Source of the DNA: Alphaproteobacteria bacterium
Lineage (GTDB): Bacteria; Pseudomonadota; Alphaproteobacteria; UBA8366
Length of the DNA: 42,385 nt
Assembly (NCBI GenBank): GCA_030743445.1
Contig: JASLSL010000203.1
Span: 1-42,385, forward strand
Direction of reading: 5' to 3'
Positions 34,034 to 42,247 of the stretch are shown one piece after another. Positions within the stretch are counted from its first letter, which is position 1, and every line of letters begins with the position of its first letter. Under the pieces are notes generated by a model. The model had not been told where the DNA came from. It did not search any database and worked only from the letters and a program-made list of their open reading frames with translations. Position numbers and translations under genes: made by a program.

Positions 34034-35110
34034 ATGGCGACTCCGCTCGACGATCTGCTGCGTCGCCGCATCGCGGCCGAGGGTCCGATCACCGTCGCCG
34101 ATTACATGGCCGAGGCCCTGGGCCATCCAGCGCACGGCTATTACATGGGCCGCGACCCGTTCGGCCGCGCCGGCGACTTCACCACCGCCCCCGAGATCAG
34201 CCAGATGTTCGGCGAGTTGCTTGGCCTGTGGTGCGCCAAGGTCTGGCACATGATGGGATCGCCGAGTCCGATCGATCTCGTCGAGCTCGGGCCCGGCCGC
34301 GGCACATTGATGGCCGACGCGTTGCGCGCGATCGACCGGGCGGCGCCCGACTGTCGCGCGGCGCTCGCTGTGCACCTGGTCGAGACCAGCCCGGCGCTGC
34401 GCCAGCGCCAGCGGGAGACCCTCGCCGAGATCGAGGTCCAGTGGCACGAGCGCTTCGAGCAGGCACCGGACGGCCCCCTGCTGCTGCTCGCCAACGAGTT
34501 CTTCGACGCCCTGCCGATCCGCCAGTTCGTTTGCACCAAAGACGGCTGGCGCGAGCGCATGGTCGGCGTGGCAGACGGAAACCTCTGTTTCACTATTTCA
34601 TCCGATCCGGTGGACGAGGCATCGATCCCGGATTCCGTACGAGAAGCGGCAGAGACGGGCGACATCGCCGAAGCCCGACCCATGGCCGACGATATCGCCG
34701 CCGCGATAGCCCGGCGCATCGCGGTCCATGGCGGGGCGGCGTTGGTCGTCGATTACGGCCACGCCGCCAGCGCCGCCGGTGACACCTTGCAGGCGGTGCG
34801 CGGGCACGCCTTTGCCGAGGTGCTGGCCGATCCCGGCGCGGCGGACCTCACCGCGCATGTGGATTTTGCTGCCCTCGCCCGTGCCGCTTCGCCGCACGCC
34901 GCCGTCCACGGCCCGGTCGATCAGGGCGTGCTGTTGCGGCGGCTCGGCATCGAGGCCCGGGCGGACAAGCTGCTCGCGACGGCGGATCAGGCGACCGAGA
35001 TATCAGCGGCGCTGGCCCGCTTGATCGGGGCGGGCGGGATGGGCACCCTTTTCGAGGCACTGGCGATCGCCCATCCGGACTTGGGCGCCCTGCCGGGCTT
35101 CGAGGGGTAG
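34034..35110 (+). CDS. SAM-dependent methyltransferase, MidA/NDUFAF7 family
   Basis: A 358-residue class I methyltransferase. The family opening IAAEGPITVADYMAEALGHPAHGYYMGRDPFGRAGDFTTAPEISQMFGELLG is strongly conserved with NDUFAF7, which dimethylates an arginine of complex I subunit NDUFS2. SAM motif I is VELGPGRGTLMAD (about 83-95), with NEFFDALPIRQF and LVVDYGHA later. A role in complex I assembly is plausible for an alphaproteobacterium but not shown for bacterial members. ATG 34034 lies five bases after lgt. lgt-midA-pgeF is a common order in this class. Confidence 0.92.
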   Translation: MATPLDDLLRRRIAAEGPITVADYMAEALGHPAHGYYMGRDPFGRAGDFTTAPEISQMFGELLGLWCAKVWHMMGSPSPIDLVELGPGRGTLMADALRAIDRAAPDCRAALAVHLVETSPALRQRQRETLAEIEVQWHERFEQAPDGPLLLLANEFFDALPIRQFVCTKDGWRERMVGVADGNLCFTISSDPVDEASIPDSVREAAETGDIAEARPMADDIAAAIARRIAVHGGAALVVDYGHAASAAGDTLQAVRGHAFAEVLADPGAADLTAHVDFAALARAASPHAAVHGPVDQGVLLRRLGIEARADKLLATADQATEISAALARLIGAGGMGTLFEALAIAHPDLGALPGFEG

Positions 35111-35212
35111 TTGCGATCGCCATTCATTTCGGCGAAAACAAGTTGGCCGCCCGCCGGGAACCCCACCCGTCCGCTTGATCCCGCGCCGCGAGTTGGGCAC
35201 TGTGACGCCGAG

Positions 35213-35998
35213 ATGACCGACCCCGTCCCGCACCTGACGTCCGAGGCGTTGGGCGCCCTGCCCGGCGTGCGCCATGCTTTTTTCACTCGCGAGGGCGGCG
35301 TCAGCGAGGGCGTCTACAGCTCACTCAACACCGGCTACGGATCGGGCGACGACCCGGACAGGGTGACAGAGAACCGCCGCCGCGCGATGGCGGCATTGGG
35401 CGGCGACGCGGGCGACCTCAACACGGTCTACCAGGTGCACGGACGCGAGGCGGTGCGGGTCGAGCGCCCGTGGCCGCGCAAGCAGGCACCGAAGGCGGAT
35501 GCCATGGTCGCCGACCGGCCCGGCGTCGTGCTCGGCATCCTGACGGCGGACTGTCTGCCGGCGCTGTTCGCCGACGCGGAGGCCGGCGTCATCGGCGCCG
35601 CCCATGCGGGCTGGCGCGGCCTGCTGGCGGGCATTCTCGAGGCCACCCTCGATGCGATGGAGGCGCTGGGCGCCGAGCGGCGCCGCATCCATGCCGCCCT
35701 CGGCCCCGCGATCGGGCGAAAGTCGTACGAGGTCGGCCCGGAATTCCCCACCCCCTTCCTCGATGCCGACCCGGCCAACGCCAACTTCTTCGAGGCGGCC
35801 GCCAAGGACGGGCATCAGTTGTTCGATTTGCAGGGTTGCGCCGCGCGGATGCTCGCTACGCACGGCCTCGCCGCCATCGAACCCCTGTCGCGGGATACTT
35901 GCGCCGACGACGCGAATTTCTTCAGCTATCGCCGCACCACGCTCGAAGGCGGCGGCGATTACGGCCGCGGCCTGTCGGCGATCGTGCTCGAGGGCTGA
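35213..35998 (+). CDS. pgeF: Peptidoglycan editing factor PgeF / purine nucleoside phosphorylase family (YfiH)
   Basis: A 261-residue cytoplasmic protein of the YfiH/LACC1 family, once called polyphenol oxidase. The metal site is His76 (QVHG), Cys114 (TADCLP) and His131 (HAGWRG). The entry AFFTREGGVSEGVYSSLNTGYGSGDDP and the C-terminal CADDANFFSYRR are characteristic. Members have purine nucleoside phosphorylase/adenosine deaminase activity, and E. coli PgeF prevents wrong residues entering peptidoglycan. ATG 35213 is chosen by family alignment; the 102 bases between midA and this start show no other gene. Confidence 0.93.
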   Translation: MTDPVPHLTSEALGALPGVRHAFFTREGGVSEGVYSSLNTGYGSGDDPDRVTENRRRAMAALGGDAGDLNTVYQVHGREAVRVERPWPRKQAPKADAMVADRPGVVLGILTADCLPALFADAEAGVIGAAHAGWRGLLAGILEATLDAMEALGAERRRIHAALGPAIGRKSYEVGPEFPTPFLDADPANANFFEAAAKDGHQLFDLQGCAARMLATHGLAAIEPLSRDTCADDANFFSYRRTTLEGGGDYGRGLSAIVLEG

Positions 35999-36004
35999 CG
36001 AGCG

Positions 36005-36079
36005 ATGCCGTTCCTCATCCAGCTCCTCGCCTTCACCTTGATCGCCCTGGTGGTGGGCTGTGTCGTCATCATCATCTAG
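36005..36079 (+). CDS. Possible 24-residue single-helix membrane microprotein
   Basis: ATG 36005 to TAG 36077-36079 gives MPFLIQLLAF followed by TLIALVVGCVVIII, almost entirely hydrophobic. The first codon lies six bases after the pgeF stop, and the end overlaps the first 20 bases of the next gene in another frame. It could be a real membrane microprotein or a leader that couples translation of the lipoprotein. Only a weak ribosome site (GACGAG) is visible. Confidence 0.35.
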   Translation: MPFLIQLLAFTLIALVVGCVVIII

Positions 36080-36971
36080 CGCCCGCACGCTCCTCACCGT
36101 CCTCGCGGCAGTGCTGGTGCTGGCAGCCGCCTGTGGACCGCTGCCCAAACCCTTCAAGCCGGGCATGAAGGATCGTGACAATCCGCTCCTGAAACTCGAC
36201 AACCCAAGCGGCCTGGTCGTTGCCCCGGTCGAGGACGCGCCGCCCCAGTTGGCCGGGCCACTCGCGGAGAAGATGGCCGATGGGCTGCGCCGGCGCGAGA
36301 TCGCCGCCACCACCGATGGCGCGCTGAACCGCGCCTACCTGATGGAAGGCCGCATGCGGTTCGAGAACTTCGACGGTGTCCTGGTCGACCTGGTCATCGC
36401 CTGGCGCCTGACCGACCGGGAGGACAAATCGCTCGGCGCGTTGGAAAGTCGCTCCCGGGTCGTGCTCAGGGATTGGATGGCGGAGATCGATCCGGTAATG
36501 CAGGGCATCGTCGAGGCGACCGCGCCCAAAGTCGTCTACCTGCTGCGCGGCGACGCGCCGCGGGCGGTCCGATCCGGCCGCGCCGGAATCCTCATCGCCG
36601 GCGTCGAGGGCGCCCCCGGCGATGGCAACACAGCGTTGCCGCGGGCGTTTCGCGCGGTCCTCGAGCGCGCCGGCATAGCACTCGCCGACGATCCGGAGAC
36701 CGCCTTGGCCCGGCTCGAGGGCAAGGTCTCGGTCGTCCCGGCGGGAAAGCGCGACCGCGTCGCCATCACCTGGACGCTGCGCGACGGCGACGGCAAGGAG
36801 ATCGGCGTCATGCACCAGGAGAATGAGGTGCCGGGCGGCCGGCTCGATACGCTCTGGGGTGGCCTTGCCTACGACATCGCGACGGCGATGGCGGACGGCG
36901 TCGCCGCCGCGATGCGCCGAATCGAAAGCGACGATCCGTCCCGACCGCCTCGTCGCGCGGGCCGCCGGTAG
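36060..36971 (+). CDS. Lipoprotein of unknown function
   Basis: A 303-residue secreted lipoprotein. The N-terminus has a serine/arginine stretch, a hydrophobic core and the lipobox LAAAC, with Cys25 as the lipidated residue, so it is a substrate of the nearby Lgt. The mature part begins GPLPKPFKPG. Features include NPLLKLDNPSGLVVAPVEDAP, VDLVIAWRLTDREDKSLGALESRSRV and a repeated-looking second half from ILIAGVEGAPGDGN. I recognise no enzyme motif; a periplasmic binding or assembly role is possible. The start is GTG at 36060, overlapping the small upstream reading frame; no better ATG gives a signal peptide. A GC hairpin begins at its stop codon. Confidence 0.75.
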   Translation: MSSSSSSARTLLTVLAAVLVLAAACGPLPKPFKPGMKDRDNPLLKLDNPSGLVVAPVEDAPPQLAGPLAEKMADGLRRREIAATTDGALNRAYLMEGRMRFENFDGVLVDLVIAWRLTDREDKSLGALESRSRVVLRDWMAEIDPVMQGIVEATAPKVVYLLRGDAPRAVRSGRAGILIAGVEGAPGDGNTALPRAFRAVLERAGIALADDPETALARLEGKVSVVPAGKRDRVAITWTLRDGDGKEIGVMHQENEVPGGRLDTLWGGLAYDIATAMADGVAAAMRRIESDDPSRPPRRAGRR

Positions 36972-36991
36972 GGCGGCCGATAGGGCCGCCC
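36971..36991 (+). terminator. GC-rich hairpin after the lipoprotein gene
   Basis: GGGCGGCC (36971-36978) and GGCCGCCC (36984-36991) form a perfect 8-bp stem with a five-base loop, starting on the last base of the stop codon. There is no T-run, so it would be at most a weak or Rho-assisted terminator before prs. Confidence 0.35.
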
Positions 36992-37034
36992 GGGGCCGTG
37001 CGCCGGGCGATTCCGCGCTGGTCCCGTTAGGCCG

Positions 37035-37063
37035 TTTACAGCATCCCACGGCCTTGTTATAGC
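37035..37063 (+). promoter_or_regulatory. Candidate sigma-70 promoter of prs
   Basis: TTTACA (37035-37040) and TATAGC (37058-37063) are separated by exactly 17 bases, 37 bases before the prs ATG. The match is 5/6 to TTGACA and 4/6 to TATAAT. It follows the hairpin closing the lipoprotein gene, in the right place for a new transcript. Confidence 0.5.
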
Positions 37064-37100
37064 TTGGCGCGTCCGCGACGCAGGTGACCCGAGGGGCTGC

Positions 37101-38039
37101 ATGAAACTCCTGCAAGGCAACAGCAACCAGGCGATGGCGGAGGCGATTTCCGCCTACCTCGAAGTGCCGTTGACCGAGGCCTCGGTCCGTCGCTTCTCCG
37201 ACATGGAAGTGTTCGTCGAGATCCTCGAGAACGTGCGCGGCGAGGACGTTTTCGTTATCCAGTCGACGAGCTATCCGGCGAACGACAATTTGATGGAACT
37301 GTTGGTCGCGATCGATGCGCTGAAGCGCGGATCGGCGCGGCGGATCACGGCGGTCATGCCCTACTACGGCTATGCCCGCCAGGACCGCAAGACCGGACCG
37401 CGCACGCCGATCTCGGCCAAGCTGGTCGCCAATCTGATCACCACCGCGGGCGCCGACCGGGTCCTGACCATGGACCTCCACGCGGGCCAGATCCAGGGTT
37501 TCTTCGACGTCCCGACCGACAATTTGTACGCGGCCCCGGTGTTCGCCAAGGACATTCAGGAGACGCTCAAGAACGGCGAGGACGAGTTGATGATCGTCTC
37601 GCCCGACGTCGGCGGGGTGCTGAGGGCACGCGGGATCGCCAAGCGTATCGACGCCGACCTTGCGATCATCGACAAGCGGCGCGAGCGGGCCGGCGTGTCC
37701 GAGGTGATGAACATCATCGGCGACGTCAAGGACCGGCGCTGCATCCTGGTCGACGATATCGTCGATTCCGCCGGCACGCTGTGCAACGCCGCGATCGCCC
37801 TGATGGACGCCGGCGCGAAATCGGTCGTGGCCTACGTTACCCACGGGGTTCTCTCGGGTGGTGCGGTGGCGCGGGTTTCCGCCTCGCCCTTGGAAATGTT
37901 GGTGACGACCGACAGCATTCTCGCCACCGAGGCGATGCGCGTTACCAACAACATCCGCCAGATCACCATCGCGCCCCTTATGGCCGAAGCGATCAAGCGC
38001 ATCGCCGACTCGAAATCGGTCTCCAGTCTGTTTGACTAA
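37101..38039 (+). CDS. prs: Ribose-phosphate pyrophosphokinase
   Basis: Makes PRPP from ribose 5-phosphate and ATP, feeding purine, pyrimidine, His, Trp and NAD synthesis. The 312-residue protein has the class I landmarks: FSDMEVFVEILENVRGEDVFVIQS, PYYGYARQDRKTGPRTPISAKL, the ATP/flexible-loop region, TMDLHAGQIQGFF, VSPDVGG, KRRERAG, and the PRPP-binding loop ILVDDIVDSAGT. The start is ATG 37101 after a GAGGGG-type site. It begins the conserved prs-rplY-pth-ychF order. Confidence 0.97.
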   Translation: MKLLQGNSNQAMAEAISAYLEVPLTEASVRRFSDMEVFVEILENVRGEDVFVIQSTSYPANDNLMELLVAIDALKRGSARRITAVMPYYGYARQDRKTGPRTPISAKLVANLITTAGADRVLTMDLHAGQIQGFFDVPTDNLYAAPVFAKDIQETLKNGEDELMIVSPDVGGVLRARGIAKRIDADLAIIDKRRERAGVSEVMNIIGDVKDRRCILVDDIVDSAGTLCNAAIALMDAGAKSVVAYVTHGVLSGGAVARVSASPLEMLVTTDSILATEAMRVTNNIRQITIAPLMAEAIKRIADSKSVSSLFD

Positions 38040-38133
38040 CCCGGCCCGAAAGGGTATTTCACCGCCCGCGAAGACGCGACGGCGACGGCACCCCTGGAGG
38101 TCGGCGCCGCAAGGCCTATTCGAGGAGAATGTA

Positions 38134-38904
38134 ATGGCAGACGCCAACGTTATGACGGCAGAGGCGCGCGACCGGGCCGGCAAGGGGGCAGCCCGGGCGA
38201 CACGGCGCGCCGGCCGGGTACCGGCCGTGATTTATGGCGGCAAACAGGACCCGGTGTTGATTTCGGTCGACCCCCTCCACATCGTCAACGAGCTCGAATC
38301 CGGGGCCCTGTTCGCGACCGTCTACGAGATGGATGTCGGCGGCAACACCGAGCGCGTGCTGCCCCGCGACGTGCAGTTCCATCCGGTGACCGACGACGCC
38401 GAACACGTGGATTTCCTGCGCGTCACCGGCGAGACGCGGGTCACGGTCGACGTGCCCTGCAACTTCGTCAACGAGGACGACAGCCCGGGCCTCAAACGCG
38501 GCGGCGTCTTGAACGTGGTGCGTCACGCAATCGAGATGCACTGCCAGGTCGACAATATCCCGCAGTCGGTCGAGATCGACCTGATCGGGCTCGAGATCAA
38601 CGACGGCGTGCACATCAGCGACGTCACCCTGCCCGAGGGCGTCGAGCTGACGATCACCGACCGCGACTTCACCATCGCCACCATCGCGGCACCCACCGTG
38701 GTGGCCGAGGAAACCACGGCCGAGCAGGAGGGCGAGGAGGAAGAAGAGCTTCTCTACGACGAGGACGGCAACCTGATCGAGCCGGAAGAAGGCGAAGAGG
38801 GCGAAGAGGGCGCCGAGGGCGAAGAAGGCGAAGAGGGCGAAGAGGGCGAAGAGGGCGAAGCCCCTGCCGACGGCGACAAGGAAGAGAAGAAGTCGGAGAA
38901 ATAA
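38134..38904 (+). CDS. rplY: 50S ribosomal protein L25 (CTC form) with acidic C-terminal extension
   Basis: Binds 5S rRNA in the large subunit; the longer CTC form has an added C-terminal beta domain. The 256 residues comprise the N-terminal L25 fold (EARDRAGKGAARATRRAGRVPAVIYGGKQDPVLI), the TL5/CTC domain (VTVDVPCNFVNEDDSPGLKRGGVLNVVRHAIEMHC to about 185), and an unusually long Glu/Gly-rich tail (about 190-256) containing the LLYDEDGNLIEPEEG segment and eight EEG-like units. ATG 38134 follows GAGGAG; the frame upstream has no family sequence. Placed between prs and pth as in many alphaproteobacteria. Confidence 0.95.
   Translation: MADANVMTAEARDRAGKGAARATRRAGRVPAVIYGGKQDPVLISVDPLHIVNELESGALFATVYEMDVGGNTERVLPRDVQFHPVTDDAEHVDFLRVTGETRVTVDVPCNFVNEDDSPGLKRGGVLNVVRHAIEMHCQVDNIPQSVEIDLIGLEINDGVHISDVTLPEGVELTITDRDFTIATIAAPTVVAEETTAEQEGEEEEELLYDEDGNLIEPEEGEEGEEGAEGEEGEEGEEGEEGEAPADGDKEEKKSEK
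38785..38856 (+). repeat. 9-bp tandem repeat in the rplY tail
   Basis: Eight consecutive 9-base units of the form GAAGAGGGC, with small changes (GAAGAAGGC twice, GCCGAGGGC once), encode Glu-Glu-Gly. All lie in frame, so unit gain or loss would change only tail length. It is liable to slippage variation between strains. Confidence 0.85.
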
Positions 38905-38931
38905 CCGCCGGCGCGGCACAAGGACGGTCCG

Positions 38932-39573
38932 ATGCTTCTTCTGGTCGGTCTGGGCAATCCGGGCCCGAAGTACGAGAACCATCGACACAACGTCGGTTTC
39001 ATGGCGGTGGACGGGATTGTCCGCCGCCATTCGTTTCAGCCCTGGCGGGCGCGCTTCCACGCGCTCGTCGCCGAGGGCCTGCTCGACGGGCACAAGGTGC
39101 TGGCGATGAAACCAACGACTTTCGTCAACGAGTCCGGCCAAGCGGTCGGCGAGGCGATGCGCTGGTACAAGCTCGGCCCCGCCGACGCGCTGGTGATCCA
39201 TGACGAGCTCGACCTGGCGCCCGACAAGGTGCGGGTCCGGCTCGGCGGCGGGTTCGCCGGCCACAACGGCCTGAAAAGCATCGCCGCCCATATCGGGCCC
39301 GATTTCCACCGCCTGCGCGTCGGCATCGGCCACCCCGGCGACAAGGACAAGGTGCACGGCCATGTCCTTTCCGACTTCGCCAAAGCCGACCTAGCGCTGC
39401 TGGAAAAGACCATCGACGCGATCGCCGAGGCGGCGCCGATGCTGGCCTCGCCCGACGAGCACGACAACTTCATGACCCGGGTGGCGCTGCTGACCAAGCC
39501 GCAAAGGCCAAAGCCGCCACGGCCGGATTCCGCGGACGGCGAATCCGAAGGTCAGCCCGAAAATGGGGTTTAA
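38932..39573 (+). CDS. pth: Peptidyl-tRNA hydrolase
   Basis: Recycles peptidyl-tRNA dropped from ribosomes. The 213-residue protein opens LLLVGLGNPGPKYENHRHNVGFMAVD, with Asn9 and the catalytic His19 (E. coli His20), then KPTTFVNESGQAVG, the catalytic-site Asp in VIHDELDLAPDKVRVRLGGGFAGHNGLKSI, and RLRVGIGHPGDK. The C-terminal 25 residues are a Pro/Lys-rich extension. It starts at ATG 38932, 27 bases after rplY, and overlaps ychF by 11 bases. Confidence 0.96.
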   Translation: MLLLVGLGNPGPKYENHRHNVGFMAVDGIVRRHSFQPWRARFHALVAEGLLDGHKVLAMKPTTFVNESGQAVGEAMRWYKLGPADALVIHDELDLAPDKVRVRLGGGFAGHNGLKSIAAHIGPDFHRLRVGIGHPGDKDKVHGHVLSDFAKADLALLEKTIDAIAEAAPMLASPDEHDNFMTRVALLTKPQRPKPPRPDSADGESEGQPENGV

Positions 39574-40663
39574 TTGCGGGATCGTCGGCCTGCCCAATGT
39601 CGGCAAGTCGACTCTCTTCAACGCGCTGACGGAAACTGCGTCGGCCGAGGCCGAGAACTACCCCTTTTGCACGGTCGAGCCCAATATCGGCCGGGTCGCG
39701 GTGCCGGACACCCGGCTGGATGTGGTCCTGGAGCTGTCGCCGGCGCCGAAATCGATCCCGACCTACCTCGAGTTCGTCGACATCGCCGGGCTGGTCAAGG
39801 GCGCCTCCAAGGGCGAGGGGCTGGGCAACCAGTTTCTCGGCAACATCCGCGAGGTCGACGCCATCATCATGGTGTTGCGCTGCTTCGACGACCCGAACGT
39901 GTCCCACGTCGAGGCCACGGTCGATCCGGTGCGCGACGCCGAGACCGTCGAGACCGAGCTTCTGATCGCCGACCTGGAGAGTCTGGAGCGGCGCATCGAG
40001 TCGGTCGAGAAAAAGGCCAAGGGCGGCGAGAAGGAGGCCCAGGACACCCTCGCGGTGATGCAGCCGGTGCTGGCGGCCCTGGCGGAGGGCAAACCGGCGC
40101 GCAGCGTCGAGGTCGGGCGCGAACAACGCCACACCTTCAAGCAACTGCAGATGCTGACCGCGAAGCCGGTACTCTTTATCGCCAATGTGGACGAGGCGAA
40201 TGCCGCCGCCGGCAACGCCTATTCGGCCAAGGTCGAGGAGACGGCGGCGGCGAACGGCGCCGCTTCGGTGACCATCGCCGCTGCGATCGAGGCCGAAATC
40301 GCGACCCTCGACGACGCGGAGGAAAGGGCGGAATTCCTGCGGTCACTCGATCTCGAGGAAACCGGCCTGGCGCGGGTGATTCGCGCCGGCTACGCGCTGC
40401 TCGACCTGATCACCTATTTCACCACCGGCCCGAAGGAGTCCCGGGCCTGGACGATCGCCCGGGGGGGAACGGCGGCCGCCGCGGCGGGCCAGGTCCATAC
40501 CGACTTCGAGCGCGGCTTCATCGCCGCCGAGGCCATCGCCTATGACGACTTCGCCGCCTACGGTGGCGAACAAGGGGCCAAGGAAGCCGGCAAGATGCGG
40601 CTCGAAGGCCGCGACTATGTGGTCCATGACGGCGACGTACTGCTGTTCCGCTTCAACGTGTGA
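39563..40663 (+). CDS. ychF: Redox-regulated ATPase YchF (OLA1 family)
   Basis: An Obg-related P-loop protein that prefers ATP and binds ribosomes. The 366-residue protein has G1 GLPNVGKST (about 8-16), ENYPFCTVEPN, G3 DIAGLVKGASKGEGLGNQFL, the altered G4 NVDE that explains ATP preference, and a C-terminal TGS domain (about 280-365) with LITYFTTGPKESRAWTI and KMRLEGRDYVVHDGDVLLFRFNV. The ATG at 39563 lies inside the end of pth, giving translational coupling. Complete and of normal length. Confidence 0.96.
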   Translation: MGFNCGIVGLPNVGKSTLFNALTETASAEAENYPFCTVEPNIGRVAVPDTRLDVVLELSPAPKSIPTYLEFVDIAGLVKGASKGEGLGNQFLGNIREVDAIIMVLRCFDDPNVSHVEATVDPVRDAETVETELLIADLESLERRIESVEKKAKGGEKEAQDTLAVMQPVLAALAEGKPARSVEVGREQRHTFKQLQMLTAKPVLFIANVDEANAAAGNAYSAKVEETAAANGAASVTIAAAIEAEIATLDDAEERAEFLRSLDLEETGLARVIRAGYALLDLITYFTTGPKESRAWTIARGGTAAAAAGQVHTDFERGFIAAEAIAYDDFAAYGGEQGAKEAGKMRLEGRDYVVHDGDVLLFRFNV

Positions 40664-40760
40664 CGACCGGCCTATTGCCCTCCCCGCCCGCGGCCCATAG
40701 ATTGGCGCCCGGAACCGCCGGAAAGGCGGACACGGGATAGAATTCGAGGGGAGCACGAAA

Positions 40761-41426
40761 ATGGGTGAACATATCTGCCTTACCGCCGAGGACGGTTTCG
40801 AGCTCGGCGCCTACCGGGCCGAGCCCAAGGGCGACGCACGCGGCAGCATCGTCGTCATTCAGGAGGTCTTCGGGGTCAACGCGCACGTCCGCGAGGTCGC
40901 CGACGGGTTCGCCGCCGACGGCTATATCGCCCTGGCGCCGGCGATTTACGACCGGGTCGAGCCGGACTTCGAATGCGGCTACACGCCGGAGGACATCGAA
41001 GGGGCGCGAGACATGCGCGCCAAGGCCGGCTGGGACGGCCCGATGGCGGACATCGCCGCGGCGGTCAAGGCGTGTGAGGGCAAGATCGGCACGGTCGGCT
41101 ATTGCTGGGGCGGCACGCTGTCGTTCCTCGCCGGCACCCGGATCGAGGGCGTCGCCTGCTCGGTGGTCTATTACGGCGGCCAGATCATCCCCTACAAGGA
41201 CGAAAAGGCCAACTGCCCGATGCTGATGCATTTCGGCGATCTCGACCAGAGCATCCCGATGGCGGACGTCGATGCGATCCGCGCGGCCCAGCCCGACGCC
41301 GCGATCCACGTCTACGAGGGCGCCGACCACGGGTTCAACTGCGACCACCGAGGCCAGCACAACCCGGAAGCGGCGGCGCAGGCGCGCGAGCGCACGATGG
41401 CGTTCTACGCCCAGCACGTGGGTTAG
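40761..41426 (+). CDS. Dienelactone hydrolase family protein
   Basis: A 221-residue alpha/beta hydrolase with the Cys-type triad of the family: Cys115 in GYCWGG, an Asp in FGDLDQSIP (about 160-162), and His190 in GADHGFNC, with Glu35 in QEVFGVN near the nucleophile as in carboxymethylenebutenolidase. True dienelactone hydrolases act in chlorocatechol degradation, but most family members are general esterases and no pathway genes are adjacent. ATG 40761 has GAGGGGAG upstream. It follows ychF by 97 bases and ends beside a palindromic repeat. Confidence 0.9.
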   Translation: MGEHICLTAEDGFELGAYRAEPKGDARGSIVVIQEVFGVNAHVREVADGFAADGYIALAPAIYDRVEPDFECGYTPEDIEGARDMRAKAGWDGPMADIAAAVKACEGKIGTVGYCWGGTLSFLAGTRIEGVACSVVYYGGQIIPYKDEKANCPMLMHFGDLDQSIPMADVDAIRAAQPDAAIHVYEGADHGFNCDHRGQHNPEAAAQARERTMAFYAQHVG

Positions 41427-41439
41427 GTTTTCGATACAA

Positions 41440-41518
41440 TTAGGGCCTCCCCTTCGACAAGCTCAGGGTGAGGCCCTAAATAATTCCCAGCTAGACCCTC
41501 ATGCTGAGCCTGTCGAAG
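41440..41518. repeat. Nested palindromic repeat (CTTCGACAAGCTCAG type)
   Basis: Two overlapping inverted repeats. TTAGGGCCTC (41440-41449) pairs perfectly with GAGGCCCTAA (41470-41479), enclosing CTTCGACAAGCTCAG (41452-41466). This last pairs, with one mismatch, with CTGAGCCTGTCGAAG (41504-41518). The core sequence is a known kind of dispersed intergenic palindrome in alphaproteobacteria. It could also close the hydrolase transcript, but lacks a clear T-run. Confidence 0.65.
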
Positions 41519-41560
41519 TATGAGGATCTCGAAAGAACTGGTTTTGCAGGGAGCCTTACG

Positions 41561-41983
41561 ATGATCACCAAGGGCGTCAAGCAGCTCGTCGCCGAGGCCG
41601 AGGCCGAAATCGAGACCATCGAGGTCGAGGACGCCAAAGCCCTGGTCGGCGACGAGGATGTGGTAATCGTCGACATCCGCGACGTTCGCGAGCTGTGGCG
41701 CGAGGGGATGATCCCCGGCGCCCTGCACGCGCCGCGCGGCATGCTCGAGTTCTGGGTCGACCCGGAGAGCCCCTATCACCGCGAGGTCTTCGCCAACGGC
41801 AAGAAGTTCGTGCTCTATTGCGCCGGCGGCTTCCGCTCGGCGCTGGCGACCAAGGCGCTGCAGGAGATGGGGTTTTCGCCGGTCGCCCATATCGGCGGCG
41901 GCTTCAAGGCCTGGCAGGAAGCCGAATACCCGATCGAGGAAAAAGAGCAGAAAATACAGAAGTCGGCCGAGAAAGAGAAATAG
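41561..41983 (+). CDS. Rhodanese-like domain protein
   Basis: A 140-residue single-domain rhodanese. It shows VVIVDIRDVRELWREGMIPGALHAPRGMLEFW, with the catalytic Cys87 in LYCAGGFRSALA (the C-x2-G-x-R/S loop), then GGGFKAWQEA and a charged tail. Single-domain members transfer sulfane sulfur to acceptors such as cyanide or sulfur-carrier proteins. ATG 41561 has GGGAG upstream; a longer reading from 41501 would begin within the repeat element and is rejected. Confidence 0.9.
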   Translation: MITKGVKQLVAEAEAEIETIEVEDAKALVGDEDVVIVDIRDVRELWREGMIPGALHAPRGMLEFWVDPESPYHREVFANGKKFVLYCAGGFRSALATKALQEMGFSPVAHIGGGFKAWQEAEYPIEEKEQKIQKSAEKEK

Positions 41984-42007
41984 CGCGGCTCCTCTTCGCC
42001 CCTCGTC

Positions 42008-42224
42008 CGTCATCCTGGCCAAGCCCAGCTATTCGTAAGATAGTTGGGCGCGAGCCGAAATTCCGGGGATACGATACGGGCGGGTCGTTACCGGTCGGCA
42101 ATTCCCATCACTATCGTGTCCCCGTAATTTCGGCGCCGTTTTGCTTCGTGGAAATTCTCGAAAATGGGTCCCGGGTCGTCGCGGGCCTGTCTTCGCGAAA
42201 GCGGGGGCGCCGCCCGGGATGACG
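42008..42224. repeat. CGTCATCC-ended repeat split by another inverted-repeat element
   Basis: Outer ends CGTCATCC (42008) and GGGATGACG (to 42224) match the element at 11321-11441. The right part from ATGGGTCCCGG (42164) matches 11396-11441 closely. At 217 bp it is about 96 bp longer than that copy. The extra length matches the inverted-repeat block 42055-42133 plus flanks, suggesting one element inserted into another. Confidence 0.55.
42055..42133. mobile_element. MITE-like element with 23-bp inverted ends
   Basis: The left arm (42055-42077) and right arm (42111-42133, reversed) agree at 20 of 23 positions, with CCGAAATT, CGGGGA and ACGATA cores and 33 bases between. The ACGGGGACACGATA-like core resembles sequences found beside REP-associated or IS200-type transposases. 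No transposase gene is present, so it would be non-autonomous. Confidence 0.5.
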
Positions 42225-42247
42225 AACCTTAAATCTTGTAGATTCGC

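Noticed and set aside
41501..41560. Longer start for the rhodanese gene
   Set aside because: The extra residues are encoded by the palindromic repeat and have no ribosome site, whereas ATG 41561 has GGGAG upstream.
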